Assembly (NCBI GenBank): GCA_003024985.2
Contig: PXIH01S0099903.1
Direction: 5' to 3' (one strand)
From: Euperipatoides rowelli
Taxonomy: Eukaryota > Onychophora > Udeonychophora > Euonychophora > Peripatopsidae
Length of the DNA: 10,800 bases
Part shown: positions 1 to 7,891 of the stretch, piece after piece
Numbering within the stretch: the stretch's first letter is position 1
Layout of the letters: every line of letters starts with the position of its first letter
Program-made: the position numbers and the translations under genes
Notes under the pieces: generated by a model
Databases searched by the model: none
The model's input: only the letters and a program-made list of their open reading frames with translations
Told to the model about the DNA's origin: nothing

Positions 1-866
1 AAACCGTCCCATTAATAAATAGGATTTAGGTCAAATCTGTCATAACATTCTCCAAATTAAATCTAGACAATATACCATTTGGAAAGATAAAAAGATAAAA
101 CAGCAAAATATACGAAACATAAAATGAAAATAAATGAGAAGTAAATTTTTTAATAATAAATAGAAAATATGTTATACAAATATCAGCAGGTCCCCATTGC
201 ATAACTAAGACTATTTTCTATTGCCAAATAGAGCTAAACAACAAAACAGATACTGAACATCACAGAACAATATTAAAGAAAAATAAGATCATCCTTTACA
301 TGAACAACATCTGCATTATAGCACAGCAAAATTGACATAAGGGGCGAATAGTCTATATTAAATTATTTATAAAACTACCTGCCAAAAAAAACAAAAAACA
401 AATAGCTATCTAATAGTTATAGACTTAATAGTGTTAAGAACATAAAAAATAAAACAGAATAACTCCATAAACTTATTAAATTACTAATAAACAAAACGGA
501 ACCAGAGATAGAATAAAGAACTAATTGTCACAAAATTAAAGATATACAGTAAGTGACAAGTAGTATATTAAGGTTATCCCTAAAATTTTTAATAAAGATA
601 ATTATTTTCAAAATTTTTTACTTGATGAACTATCAATTCAACATGCAAAAAAAAAAAAAAAACACTACCACATGACCAATTCATTATAGATGAAGGTAAT
701 ATGAAAAATGTTGCTTAGAAGATAAAAAGACATTAATTTATAGTAAAACAAAATACAATAATAAATTTGTTAAATATTATAGAATATTACAAATAAGAAA
801 AAAAACTTATTGTACCAATTCTTCATAAAAATAATGAAGATAATATCATACCATAGCAAGGCTTAC
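1..866. other. A+T-rich non-coding stretch
   Basis: No recognisable protein or RNA gene was found here on either strand. The sequence is A/T-rich with several A runs, including one of about 16 A near 645-662. If the two minus-strand candidate exons at 867-955 and 1196-1261 are real, this stretch would be their downstream intron or 3' part. No convincing further exon with a matching reading phase was found in it. Confidence 0.5.
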
Positions 867-955
867 CAAATCTCAAGAAACTCACAGCATTGCCGCAAGG
901 AAATGAAAAAATGCTGCCAGGTTTTGTTATCACTCACAGCAATAATTGTCGTGAC
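867..955 (-). CDS. candidate internal coding exon of an unidentified host gene
   Basis: On the minus strand an 89-base block is preceded by a pyrimidine-rich acceptor (ttttcttgtatag) and followed by a good donor (atttg|gtaagc). Only one of its three frames is open. It encodes 29 residues plus two bases of the next codon, beginning VTTIIAVSDNKTW and ending CCEFLEI. This frame is exactly the one carried over from the end of the upstream candidate exon at 1196-1261. The block is richer in G+C than its surroundings. I do not recognise the protein, and no domain can be named. It could still be a chance pair of splice-like signals, since the peptide is short. Inference: exon 2 of a minus-strand gene whose remaining exons lie outside the window or were not seen. 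Confidence 0.42.
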
Positions 956-1195
956 CTATACAAGAAAAATGGGCTTGAAAAATTAATTTTCTTCATTCAG
1001 TTAGTTATTTTGTTCTTTAAATCAACTTAAATGTTTATTTTATCATAATGTCTAGTTTTTATTCAAAATGTTGATGCCCGAATTCTAATAAATGTGATTC
1101 TTAAATATTGATTCATTTTAATACGCATTGAAGCTATTATGTGTTTTTTTTTTTTGCCTTGAGCATTAAAAAAATTGCCGTGAAAAAATACTTAC
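956..1195 (-). other. candidate 240-base intron between the two exons
   Basis: On the minus strand it begins gtaagtat and ends ttcttgtatag, both close to the metazoan GT/AG splice consensus. It is A/T-rich with T and A runs, unlike the two flanking blocks. Near its 5' end it holds the partner of a 9-bp inverted repeat that pairs with the last bases of the upstream exon (1155-1163 with 1196-1204). Confidence 0.4.
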
Positions 1196-1261
1196 CTCAA
1201 GGCATTTTGCATTGAGCAAGCTAGTGAATTTTGCAAGCCCTGCCATAGGCTCCAATTACCT
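1196..1261 (-). CDS. candidate first coding exon (start codon) of an unidentified host gene
   Basis: On the minus strand a 66-base block lies between an acceptor (ttttctcactttag) and a near-consensus donor (GAG|gtaagtat). In the frame that matches the next exon it reads a stop (TAA), then three codons, then ATG (context CCTATGG). This opens a frame of 17 codons, MAGLAKFTSLLNAKCLE, that runs to the donor in phase 0. Joined to the exon at 867-955 this gives 46 codons without a stop. A stop just before the ATG and an acceptor at the 5' side would make this a 5'UTR-plus-start exon with an upstream untranslated exon. No family is recognised. The other two frames give a stop in the exon or in the joined product. 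A non-coding RNA exon is an alternative. Confidence 0.42.
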
Positions 1262-1423
1262 CTAAAGTGAGAAAAGTTACAAATCCAACAATTAAGGAAA
1301 ATGTACATGTATACAATAGCAAAGCAGAGTAAAGATAGTCTTCTTCAAAACAGTAAATTGAAGATACATAGACAAAATCTAGTCACAAGCCGTAGACAAA
1401 GTCAAGTATAGCCACTAGCAACA
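1262..1423. other. unassigned stretch between candidate exon and fold-back element
   Basis: No gene is recognised. If the candidate minus-strand gene is real, this would be 5'UTR intron or promoter-side DNA. No TATA box or other core promoter could be assigned with any certainty in such A/T-rich sequence. Confidence 0.3.
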
Positions 1424-1990
1424 TACACAAACCTCCACGCTAACTTGCAATTTTATTGTTTTTTTTTCTCTCATCATATCACTAAAAATATTTTTTTAAA
1501 GTCTACTTTTTTTTTTATAGTTTAATGTCTTTAATAAAATTAGTTTAATATTAAGAATTTTAAAGAATCCCAGAGAGGGTAAATTACCTAAACCGTCAAT
1601 AGCATTTTCCAATGTTAATGTTTTCAGGGGTGGCCACCGTGGCGCTGAATGCAATATATGTAAAAAGTAGGGTTTAAAGATCGGCGGCTTTAAAAATCTC
1701 CTGATTAATATAATTAAAACCACTTACGTGGCTTTATAGAGAAAGGATGTGAGATTTGAGCAAAAAAAAAATCAAGATTCTAACTCAACAAGAAAAAATT
1801 CTATGGACGATTTTCTATTTATGTTCCTACCGGGATTGTACTCTATGAAGTGCGGCCAGACAGGTAGCGAATGGCTAGCCTGCTTACTAATTCGTCTCGA
1901 TCTAACGATGTTTATAATAATCAATGTACATTGGATGTCTAAAGAATATTTTCATATGTCGTATGAACTTTTATCTTTTGATTTACGTAC
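1424..1990 (+). repeat. left arm of the fold-back structure
   Basis: It is the inverted counterpart of 2256-2849. It is less A/T-rich in two blocks (about 1620-1650 and 1830-1900), which hints at an origin in a once-functional sequence. Read on the minus strand, the block around 1790-1875 gives a short peptide, HSLPVWPHFIEYNPGRN. The other arm keeps this frame for the same stretch apart from a stop. That is weak evidence for a decayed coding region, and no family could be assigned. Confidence 0.75.
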
Positions 1991-2255
1991 ACTGTTGAGA
2001 AGAATTGTGCTCAACGTCACTTACTTGCCCACGGGCATAAAAATGAACCTTTCAAAATTCCATTCTATAAACCAAATAAGTCATATTTTTACACATACCT
2101 AGGTGTAATGATTGTTATTAATCAAAATTTTACCTCTTAATGAACATTTCCAAGCATTTAAATTGTTAAAAATATTAGTATATTTTTTGTAATTGTGTAT
2201 TTAATAGGCTACGTTAGTATGACGTTTTTGAAGGGGTCAAAGATATCTCCTTGCA

Positions 2256-2849
2256 GTTATAGTAAATCAACAGTTCAAAGGTTAAATGACATATGAAAAT
2301 ATTCTTTAGACATCCAATGAACATTCGATTATTATAAATATCATTAGATCGAGACAGATTAGTAAGCAGACTAACCATTCACTACCTGTCTAGCCGCACT
2401 TCATAGAGTACAATCCCGGTAGGAACGTAAATAGAAAATTGTCCATATAATTTTTTCTAGTTGCGTTAGAATCTTGATTTTTTTTCCTCAAATCTCACAT
2501 CCTTTCTCTATAAAGCCAAATAAGTGGTTTTAATTATATTAATCAGGAGATTTTTAAAACTGCCAATCTTTAGACCNTACTTTTTACATATATTGCATTC
2601 AGTGCCACGGTGGCCACCTCTGAAAACATTAACATTGAAAAATGCTATTGACGGTTTATGTAATTTTACCCTTTCTGGGATTCTTTAAAATTCTTAATAT
2701 TAAACAAATTTTAATGAGAAAAAAAATTATCGAAACTTATTAAAGACATATTAAACTATAAAAAAAGTAGACTTTAAAAAAAATTATTTTTAGTGATATG
2801 ATGAGAAAAAAAAACAATACAATCACAACTTAGCATGGAGGTTAGTGTA
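2256..2849 (-). repeat. right arm of the fold-back structure
   Basis: It is the inverted counterpart of 1424-1990, with scattered substitutions and one extra segment of about 25 bp. It contains an ambiguous base at 2577 inside the conserved block. Its outer end lies only about 110 bp from the last recognisable codon of the reverse-transcriptase fossil on the minus strand. Confidence 0.75.
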
Positions 2850-2960
2850 AATGCAAGGCAAAGGAAAATTTTCTTTAATAAAAAAGAAAAAAAAGAAAAT
2901 AAACAATAAAATAATAAAATTATTTAATTATTTATATTTAAGAAACAAAGTGAGCAACTT
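2850..2960. other. A-rich spacer between fold-back arm and reverse-transcriptase fossil
   Basis: This is an A-rich stretch with runs of AAAAG near 2880-2900. In a PLE the region after the polymerase on the minus strand should encode a linker and the endonuclease. Here only a short lysine- and leucine-rich run with stops is seen, so the element appears to be cut off at about this point. Confidence 0.4.
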
Positions 2961-4260
2961 TTATTTCATAGAATTGTACACATCTGTTATCCAATTTTCG
3001 CTATGTCCACTGGACAAAAAACTGTTAATTAAAAGAGAGAGATTCTCAACAAAGTGTTCCAACATATTGCAAATATTAGCATATCTGACTATCTGGCCAA
3101 AGAAAACATTGGCAACCATGTGCTTTGATATGTTTGAATATTTTTGAGGCATGCTAATAACACCAAATTGAAAATCCCTCCTTTTATCATATACCCTAAT
3201 TATTTTATTGGTTAAATCTATAAGCAAATCTAGTTAAATGGCATGAGTGAAATTGTTACCCGCTCGCTTAAGGTTCAACTGAGGAGGATATACTGTATGT
3301 CAAGCTGAAAGGCATCATCAAAATAGTTAAAAACAACAGAATTGTCAATGTACCTATAAGTCAAATATGTCTCATGACTTTCATCAATGAACTTATTTTC
3401 ATAAAAGAAGAGAAACAAATTAGCTACCACAGAGCCATATGAGATACCCATATGATAGGTATTCCAATTATTTGCTGTTTGAAAATATCAAAAATATAAA
3501 CATAGTTATTATGTATACTGAAATTAAATATATCATTAATCTGTTGGAGATTAAAATCATAATTTCTACTGAACAAACTAAATTTTATACCATTACTAAG
3601 ATATCTGAAAAATAGTAGAGAAAGCAGAAATAATTAAGTCATGTGGCAAATTTGTATAGAGATTCTCGGAATCGTAAGATGCTACCGAGACCAAATCACA
3701 TTCTAATTTTCCATTAAAAAAATTGTTAATTTGTCTCAATGGCAATTGATTCGAGTCAATAATCCAAAATTCTTTAACTTTCTGACACTTTAAAAGATTA
3801 AGAACAGAAGTAGGAATATGATTGACAATCAATCCCATTTATAAATCTGTTGGTATCTTATGAAATTTAGGGACAGTGTGAAATGAAATGAAAAACCCAA
3901 TTTTTCATCAAAAGGAACCCCCATATTCCAAATAAAAATCTACATTTATTCATAATGTTAAGCATAGAGTAATCAACTGGACCAAATGTAGGTGTATAAT
4001 TTAATTCTCTATAAAGATTATTATAATAAAAAAAGCTTACAAGAAATACTATAGTTATTAGAAGTGTCAACAGGACAAAAGACAAACAAATTATGATAAG
4101 GTTTATGCATATTTTTAAAATTCTTAAAATCAATAAAAATATTTGCTGGCCTATTAACTATATAATTATTAAATTTGTCCCTACAAACATTAAAAATATT
4201 ATATTTCCATGGTAAGAAATATGAAATTGGGAGACCCAATTTCAAACTAAGCTTAAACAA
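2961..4260 (-). pseudogene. decayed Penelope-like element reverse transcriptase
   Basis: About 430 codons of one reverse transcriptase are recognisable on the minus strand, spread over several frames. In order: 4260-4021 (YHNLFVFCPVD, N-terminal region); 4133-3867 (LYRELNYTPTF); 3838-3596 (FWIIDSN, then SYDSENLYTNLPHD, the first catalytic-Asp motif); 3609-3424 (QQINDIFNF to GIP); 3451-3275 (MGISYGSVVANLFLF, then RYIDN at 3352-3341); about 3290-2961 (LNLKRAGNNFTHA, VYDKRRDFQF, QIVRYANIC). The block order, the LYTN-PHD motif and the thumb-like YDKR/RYA tail fit the Penelope-like (PLE) group as I know it. The expected Y-x-D-D catalytic box is YIDN, and at least four frameshifts plus stops are present, so it is inactive. 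About 30 residues are missing near 3840. The GIY-YIG endonuclease that normally follows the polymerase was not found. The polymerase call is firm; the PLE assignment is by eye. Confidence 0.78.
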
Positions 4261-4460
4261 AAAATTAGCTCAGTTTGAAATTGGCATTTGTAACAAATTT
4301 GAATTTTAATATTTTGATTTTTATAAAGCTAAATTAAAAATAAATAACAACTATACTGGTAATTTAAAAAAAAAGTTTGCTTGCTCCCAGGCACTTGTGA
4401 ATGGGAGCAAATATTTACACCCAGTATAAAATTTCTAATTTCCACCTCTGCTTCTAGAAA
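4261..4460. other. unassigned A/T-rich spacer with a small hairpin
   Basis: No coding signal is recognised. An 8-bp perfect inverted repeat, ttgctccc ... gggagcaa, with a 14-base loop lies near 4379-4410. It may be part of the end of the hAT or PLE remnant on either side, but no matching partner end was found. Confidence 0.35.
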
Positions 4461-4799
4461 TCAAAAACATTTCAACATATAAGGTGCTGAATCACTAATA
4501 AGATCCGACACATTAGAAAAAAACTTCATACGCGTTAAAGTTCCTATTATGGATTGTGAGAGGTGTTGTGGCCTCAGCTCATCAAGAAAGTGAACAGGGA
4601 CAAGGTAAACTTCTGATATGTCTCAGTTTCATTGTTACCTGAAAAGCACTGCAAGTACAAAATGTCCTACTCGGTCTGTTGTCTCATCAACCAATATTGT
4701 TAGAGGCCTACCAACTATTGTCAGTTTCACTTTTTAATAAGCATCCAAACCAACCTTTGTTAAATATTTCTGGCACAGTCTATTTGCATTTGCAAGATC
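4461..4799 (-). pseudogene. decayed hAT-family transposase fragment
   Basis: One minus-strand frame reads about 112 codons with four internal stops. It begins GDLANANRLCQKYL, then VKLTIVGRPLTILVDETTDR, then GHFVLAVLF, VYLVPVHFLDE, SQSIIGTLT and SDSAPYMLKCF. VDETTD (about 4672-4692) is the first acidic motif of the hAT catalytic domain, and the D-S-A-x-Y-M motif (about 4464-4496) is the second conserved block. Both are typical of animal hAT transposases of the ZMYM/FAM200-like type. The BED-type zinc finger, most of the N-terminus and the whole C-terminal dimerisation part are absent or unrecognisable. A T run at 4801-4813 (plus-strand A run) breaks the upstream end. A stop lies after KCF. It is inactive. 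Confidence 0.8.
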
Positions 4800-5642
4800 A
4801 CCAAAAAAAAAAACAATCTATGTTTAAAACTTTTTGAAATAAACTAACCTCACTAAAGTTAAACTTTTTTTCTTCTTTCAAATTGATAATAGTCTGTCTC
4901 TATAAAATACATAGTAAACACTATATACTGTATATTGTTTCCAATTTTATTAACCTTGATTTATACAAAGGACCTAAAAGATTATTTCTTATTTTTAAAT
5001 GTTAATTTAATAAACTGTCCATCTCTTATGTGCTGTTTGTTTAGTGGATAATGAAAAAAAAAGACCGATAACCTCCAAGCGCAAGTCATCACATTTAACT
5101 GGCTGCTCCATTGCTCAAGAGACCAACACTAAAAAATCATCTTAAAATATAATCCAAACTTTTAATATTTTCCATGTTAAATTACTTTGAAATATGATTT
5201 GTTTTATTTTTTTAAAAAACTTTAATAATATGCTCGTTGATTTTTTAAATTTCTAGCTTATAAGCTCTGCTCTAAAGTTAACTTCCTATAAATGGTTTGT
5301 GTTCACAGCCGAGGTTAATTCTCATATCTAAGCAGATTGTATGTTGGAATAAAAGCACAAAAATCATTATGTGGGCATGTAAAATATGTTTTCATCACCT
5401 ATGCACATGCATAGAATATTAAATGAAACATGCTGGCCTTAAATAAACATTATCGTTTAGTGAAGAAAAACGCAATAAATAAATGAATCATATTTCTTTT
5501 ACACTTTTTTTTTTTAATAAGATAAAAAAAATTTCTTTTCTTTTTTAATATAATGAAAAGGTTTATGTAAATCACAATTATTTTCAATCTTTTTATTTAG
5601 TTTACTGTTTATAAAATTTAAAAAAAATTACACATTTCTATA
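4800..5642. other. unassigned stretch, possibly remnant of the same hAT element
   Basis: No gene is recognised. On the minus strand the N-terminal part of the hAT transposase would be expected from 4800 upward, but only short unconvincing frames are present. A slightly less A/T-rich block at about 5064-5130 has a short open minus frame that could not be assigned. A 12-bp perfect palindrome, agcttataagct, lies at 5255-5266. The rest is A/T-rich. Confidence 0.4.
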
Positions 5643-5805
5643 CAGTGGTGGACTGGGCCTAAAAATATTGATTGACACAAGATAAATGGGGCCACCCTCA
5701 GCCATGCTAAAAATTTGACAATCTCTTTTTTTTTTTGGTTGTATACTCATCCTTAGGGGGGAGGCACTTTCCATCAGGCAAGCTGACACCCTGGCCGTCC
5801 GTCAC

Positions 5806-5857
5806 ACGAGCGCCTAGAAACTGAAGTAAATCGGTATTAGCTTGTCCCATTTACCGT
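5806..5857 (+). repeat. left terminal inverted repeat of the 314-bp MITE
   Basis: It begins acgagcgcctagaaactg and continues through tagcttgtcccatttacc. It pairs with 6066-6119 on the opposite strand. Confidence 0.88.
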
Positions 5858-6065
5858 ATTAATAGCAGCCTTTTTTTAAAAATTTACATGCCTAATCTTA
5901 CCTTTACCCTGAACCCTAACTCCTACTATGTATTAAACCCACTATGCCCCAACCCTATGATGATGAAGGGGTGAAATAGTCCTTTTTTGATCGATTTTGA
6001 TAATTTTGAGCTATTTCCGGCCATTTGTTCTATATGACTGAAATATATACACAGATGTTAAAAAC

Positions 6066-6119
6066 ACGGTAAAAATGGGACAAGCTAACACCAATTTACT
6101 TCAGTTTCTAGGCGCTCGT
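6066..6119 (-). repeat. right terminal inverted repeat of the 314-bp MITE
   Basis: Its reverse complement repeats the left terminus with substitutions at about 5829 and 5833 and two extra T/A bases near the inner end. It ends ggcgctcgt, directly followed by the second copy of the 9-bp target. Confidence 0.88.
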
Positions 6120-6130
6120 GTCCGTCACTG

Positions 6131-7590
6131 TTTCCATCTTAGCATTGCAAAGTGATAAAAACATAATTTCTCTAAAGTTGGCCAGTATTGTGGAAAACGG
6201 CTAAAGTTTAGCTATTTTCTACAATAATTTTGTAGCTATCTGCATCCACTTCTACATTTTATAAAAACTAACTCACTACATCAAATTTTCTGTGTTTTGA
6301 AATAATTTTGTGTTAAAAATGATGATTACAGGCACTATTTATAACAATCCTATTCTTTAAGTCATATGTTAAAAATAAACCATGAACTATCATTAACTAT
6401 CAGGTTGAATGACATAGTTACAGGCCTAATAGAATGATTGTGCACTGAAGAATTAAATAAATTAATCGTCCCATTAATAATTATTATTCTTTTCCTGTTT
6501 ATTCTGCCTGAGATGATGTTTAGATTCAATTTTTTTTTTAAAATAATATTTAGAATTCTCTTACTTCTATGGAAATAGTCTGATAATGTCATATTCTTGT
6601 TGCATCTTTGCTTTTTGCTGGCAGGGCAAACAAAAATTAAAATCTGATAATTGCATTTTCTAATCATAATCACTTCATTGGAGGAATAATCTTAAAATCT
6701 TTGTAAATGAGGTGTGACTAATCTTGTCAATTTAAAAATAAATGAAAAAAAAAAAAAGATTTAGTTTCACATCGCTTTGTACAAAAAACCTTTTTTTTCT
6801 CCACTGTTTAAATAAAGCTGTTAATTATAATACAAACATCCTTCAATAATTTTGGTTTACAGTAATTAGAGGGTCTTGCTAATCATACAATTTTATTGAA
6901 CCACATTAGCAACAAATACAACAAATAGAAATTGTGACATCATACAGTTTATAAATGATCTCATTGGCTGTTAAGTGTGCCTAGTCATTTGGATTATGGA
7001 TACCACTTTATAAACAGTACGGTATATTAAAAAAAATAATGAATAATAATGTCTTCTAAATCCATATCAATATATTTTATTCCTGTTAAAGTTATTTATA
7101 TACTTTTTAATAATCCCGCACAAAATGTTTGACATACAAATTTTCAATGTAATCTACTATTTATTAATTCATTAAGGTGAGAGTAGGTTCTTTAATGATA
7201 CCAAATTATTGAAGAATGATTCTATGTTGATTTATTTATAATACATTAGTCAAAATTCACAATTTCCTTAAGACAGTGGCTTTGGCATCATTAATATCTT
7301 AAAAATGGTTCAAGCTTCCATATAGTTCCTTGTTGTTTTTGTTAATCTTTCTAAATAAATAAGGAATGAGTAGGCTAGGTTAGATCATTTGCCCATTGTT
7401 ATAAAAACTGATTGCTTTCTCCTACAGTAATAGTTTTTAACATGTAAAATTTCTCTTAAAAATGCTTCTGACCACTTCCATGTATCTAGAAAGCTATTTT
7501 ATATTTGTAGTTTATACCAAAGTGCACTGTTTTTTCAATATTTGATCTTGAACTTATTTTAAGAAATACTAACACAAGTAACTCAAAATA
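6131..7590. other. unassigned A/T-rich stretch
   Basis: No gene, transposon end or RNA gene could be recognised. The minus-strand open frame of 103 codons at 6362-6673 is rich in Ile, Asn and Lys, as expected of chance frames in A/T-rich DNA, and shows no motif. The stretch has A and T runs (for example 6744-6757). Confidence 0.45.
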
Positions 7591-7726
7591 TATCATCATT
7601 ATCATTATCATCATCATCACCATCTCCATATCTATCATCATCATTATTATCATCATCATCATTATCATTATCATCATCACCACCATCTCCATCTCCATCA
7701 TCATCATCATTATTATTATTATTATT
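7591..7726. repeat. trinucleotide microsatellite (TCA/TTA with CCATCT interruptions)
   Basis: About 136 bases of TCA/TTA triplets are interrupted by two related caccatctccat blocks (about 7618-7632 and 7680-7698), ending in (TTA)n. The minus-strand Met-rich frame across it is a by-product of the repeat. It abuts the 3' tail of the LINE fragment on the minus strand, where the tail reads aataaacaaataat and then (AAT)n and (ATG)n. Confidence 0.92.
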
Positions 7727-7891
7727 TGTTTATTAATATTATTTGTTTATTGCTATAACAAAAGTTATACAGAAAAGAAAGGAAATATATTCAAAAGCCC
7801 CAAGGGATGAATGACTATTTACAAATGTTAACTATAATAGATAAGAATATACATAAAAAATATCAAAATTCAAAACAATATAAATACATAA
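7727..7891 (-). mobile_element. 3' untranslated region and tail of a LINE fragment
   Basis: On the minus strand this follows directly after the stop codon of the reverse-transcriptase tail. It ends in gcaataaacaaataatatt, a second taataaacaaataat, and then triplet repeats. CR1/jockey-like LINEs commonly end in short repeats rather than a plain poly(A). The tail thus fits a genuine LINE 3' end with its terminal repeat expanded into the neighbouring microsatellite. Confidence 0.6.

Larger units (their letters stand above)
1424..2849. repeat. 1.43-kb fold-back (large inverted repeat) structure
   Basis: The left arm, about 1424-1990 and more weakly to about 2035, is the reverse complement of the right arm, about 2240-2849. 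Landmarks in both arms are cacaaacctccacgc/gcatggaggttagtg at the outer ends, tcatcatatcactaaaaat, a ggtggccaccgtggc block, gaaaggatgtgagatttgag, and tcctaccgggattgtactc. The outer 500 or so bases agree at roughly 90% by eye. The left arm lacks about 25 bp that the right arm has near 2705-2735. The two arms diverge towards the centre, leaving a spacer of some 200-250 bp. No clear target-site duplication or transposase is seen, so it may be a fold-back transposon or two copies of one repeat family head to head. The 117-codon open frame at 1749-2102 covers arm plus spacer, is not conserved in the other arm, and is not called as a gene. Confidence 0.85.
5797..6128. mobile_element. 314-bp MITE with long inverted repeats and 9-bp target duplication
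   Basis: The element proper is 5806-6119. Its terminal inverted repeats are about 52-54 bp (5806-5857 and 6066-6119), beginning ACGAGCGCCTAGAAACTGA. They differ only by a few substitutions and a 2-base length change near the inner end. The flanks are a perfect 9-bp direct repeat, GTCCGTCAC (5797-5805 and 6120-6128). A 9-bp duplication with long terminal repeats points to the Mutator/MULE group; an 8-bp hAT-type reading would need a lopsided terminus. The interior has no coding frame. It holds a C-rich run with aaccct repeats near 5915-5955 that looks loosely telomere-like. The perfect target duplication suggests a fairly recent insertion, younger than the hAT-type element it sits in. Confidence 0.85.
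5643..6130. mobile_element. short non-autonomous hAT-type element, interrupted by a MITE
   Basis: The left end reads CAGTGGTGGACTGGGCC at 5643. The right end, GTCCGTCACTG at 6120-6130, reads CAGTGACGGAC in reverse, matching 9 of the first 11 bases. CAGTG with a GGAC core is a common hAT terminal repeat form. The 8 bases outside each end are TTTCTATA (5635-5642) and TTTCCATC (6131-6138), agreeing at 6 of 8, as expected for an old 8-bp hAT target duplication. Removing the inner MITE and one copy of its target duplication leaves about 165 bp, too short for a transposase. The element contains no reading frame of note. Whether it belongs to the same family as the transposase fossil at 4461-4799 cannot be told. 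Confidence 0.68.

Noticed and set aside
181-224. possible terminal exon on the minus strand after tctgttttgttgtttag
   Set aside because: In the phase needed by the exon at 867-955 it adds only about five codons before a stop. That is too little to separate from chance.
1496-1723. 75-codon open frame on the minus strand
   Set aside because: It lies wholly in the fold-back arm; the matching part of the other arm has indels that break it.
1749-2102. 117-codon open frame on the plus strand
   Set aside because: It lies across the left arm and spacer of the fold-back structure, the other arm does not keep the frame, and no motif is visible.
2851-3147. 98-codon Lys-rich open frame on the plus strand
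   Set aside because: It is antisense to the reverse-transcriptase fossil and its composition follows A/T-rich DNA.
5064-5130. less A/T-rich block with a short open minus frame, considered as hAT N-terminus or an exon
   Set aside because: No recognisable motif and no convincing splice sites on either strand.
5915-5955. telomere-like aaccct run
   Set aside because: Only a few imperfect units lie inside the MITE; it is not a telomeric array.
6362-6673. 103-codon open frame on the minus strand
   Set aside because: It is Ile/Asn/Lys-rich with no motif, no splice-site support and no similarity that I recognise.
7486-7710. Met-rich 74-codon open frame on the minus strand
   Set aside because: It is a by-product of the TCA/TTA microsatellite.
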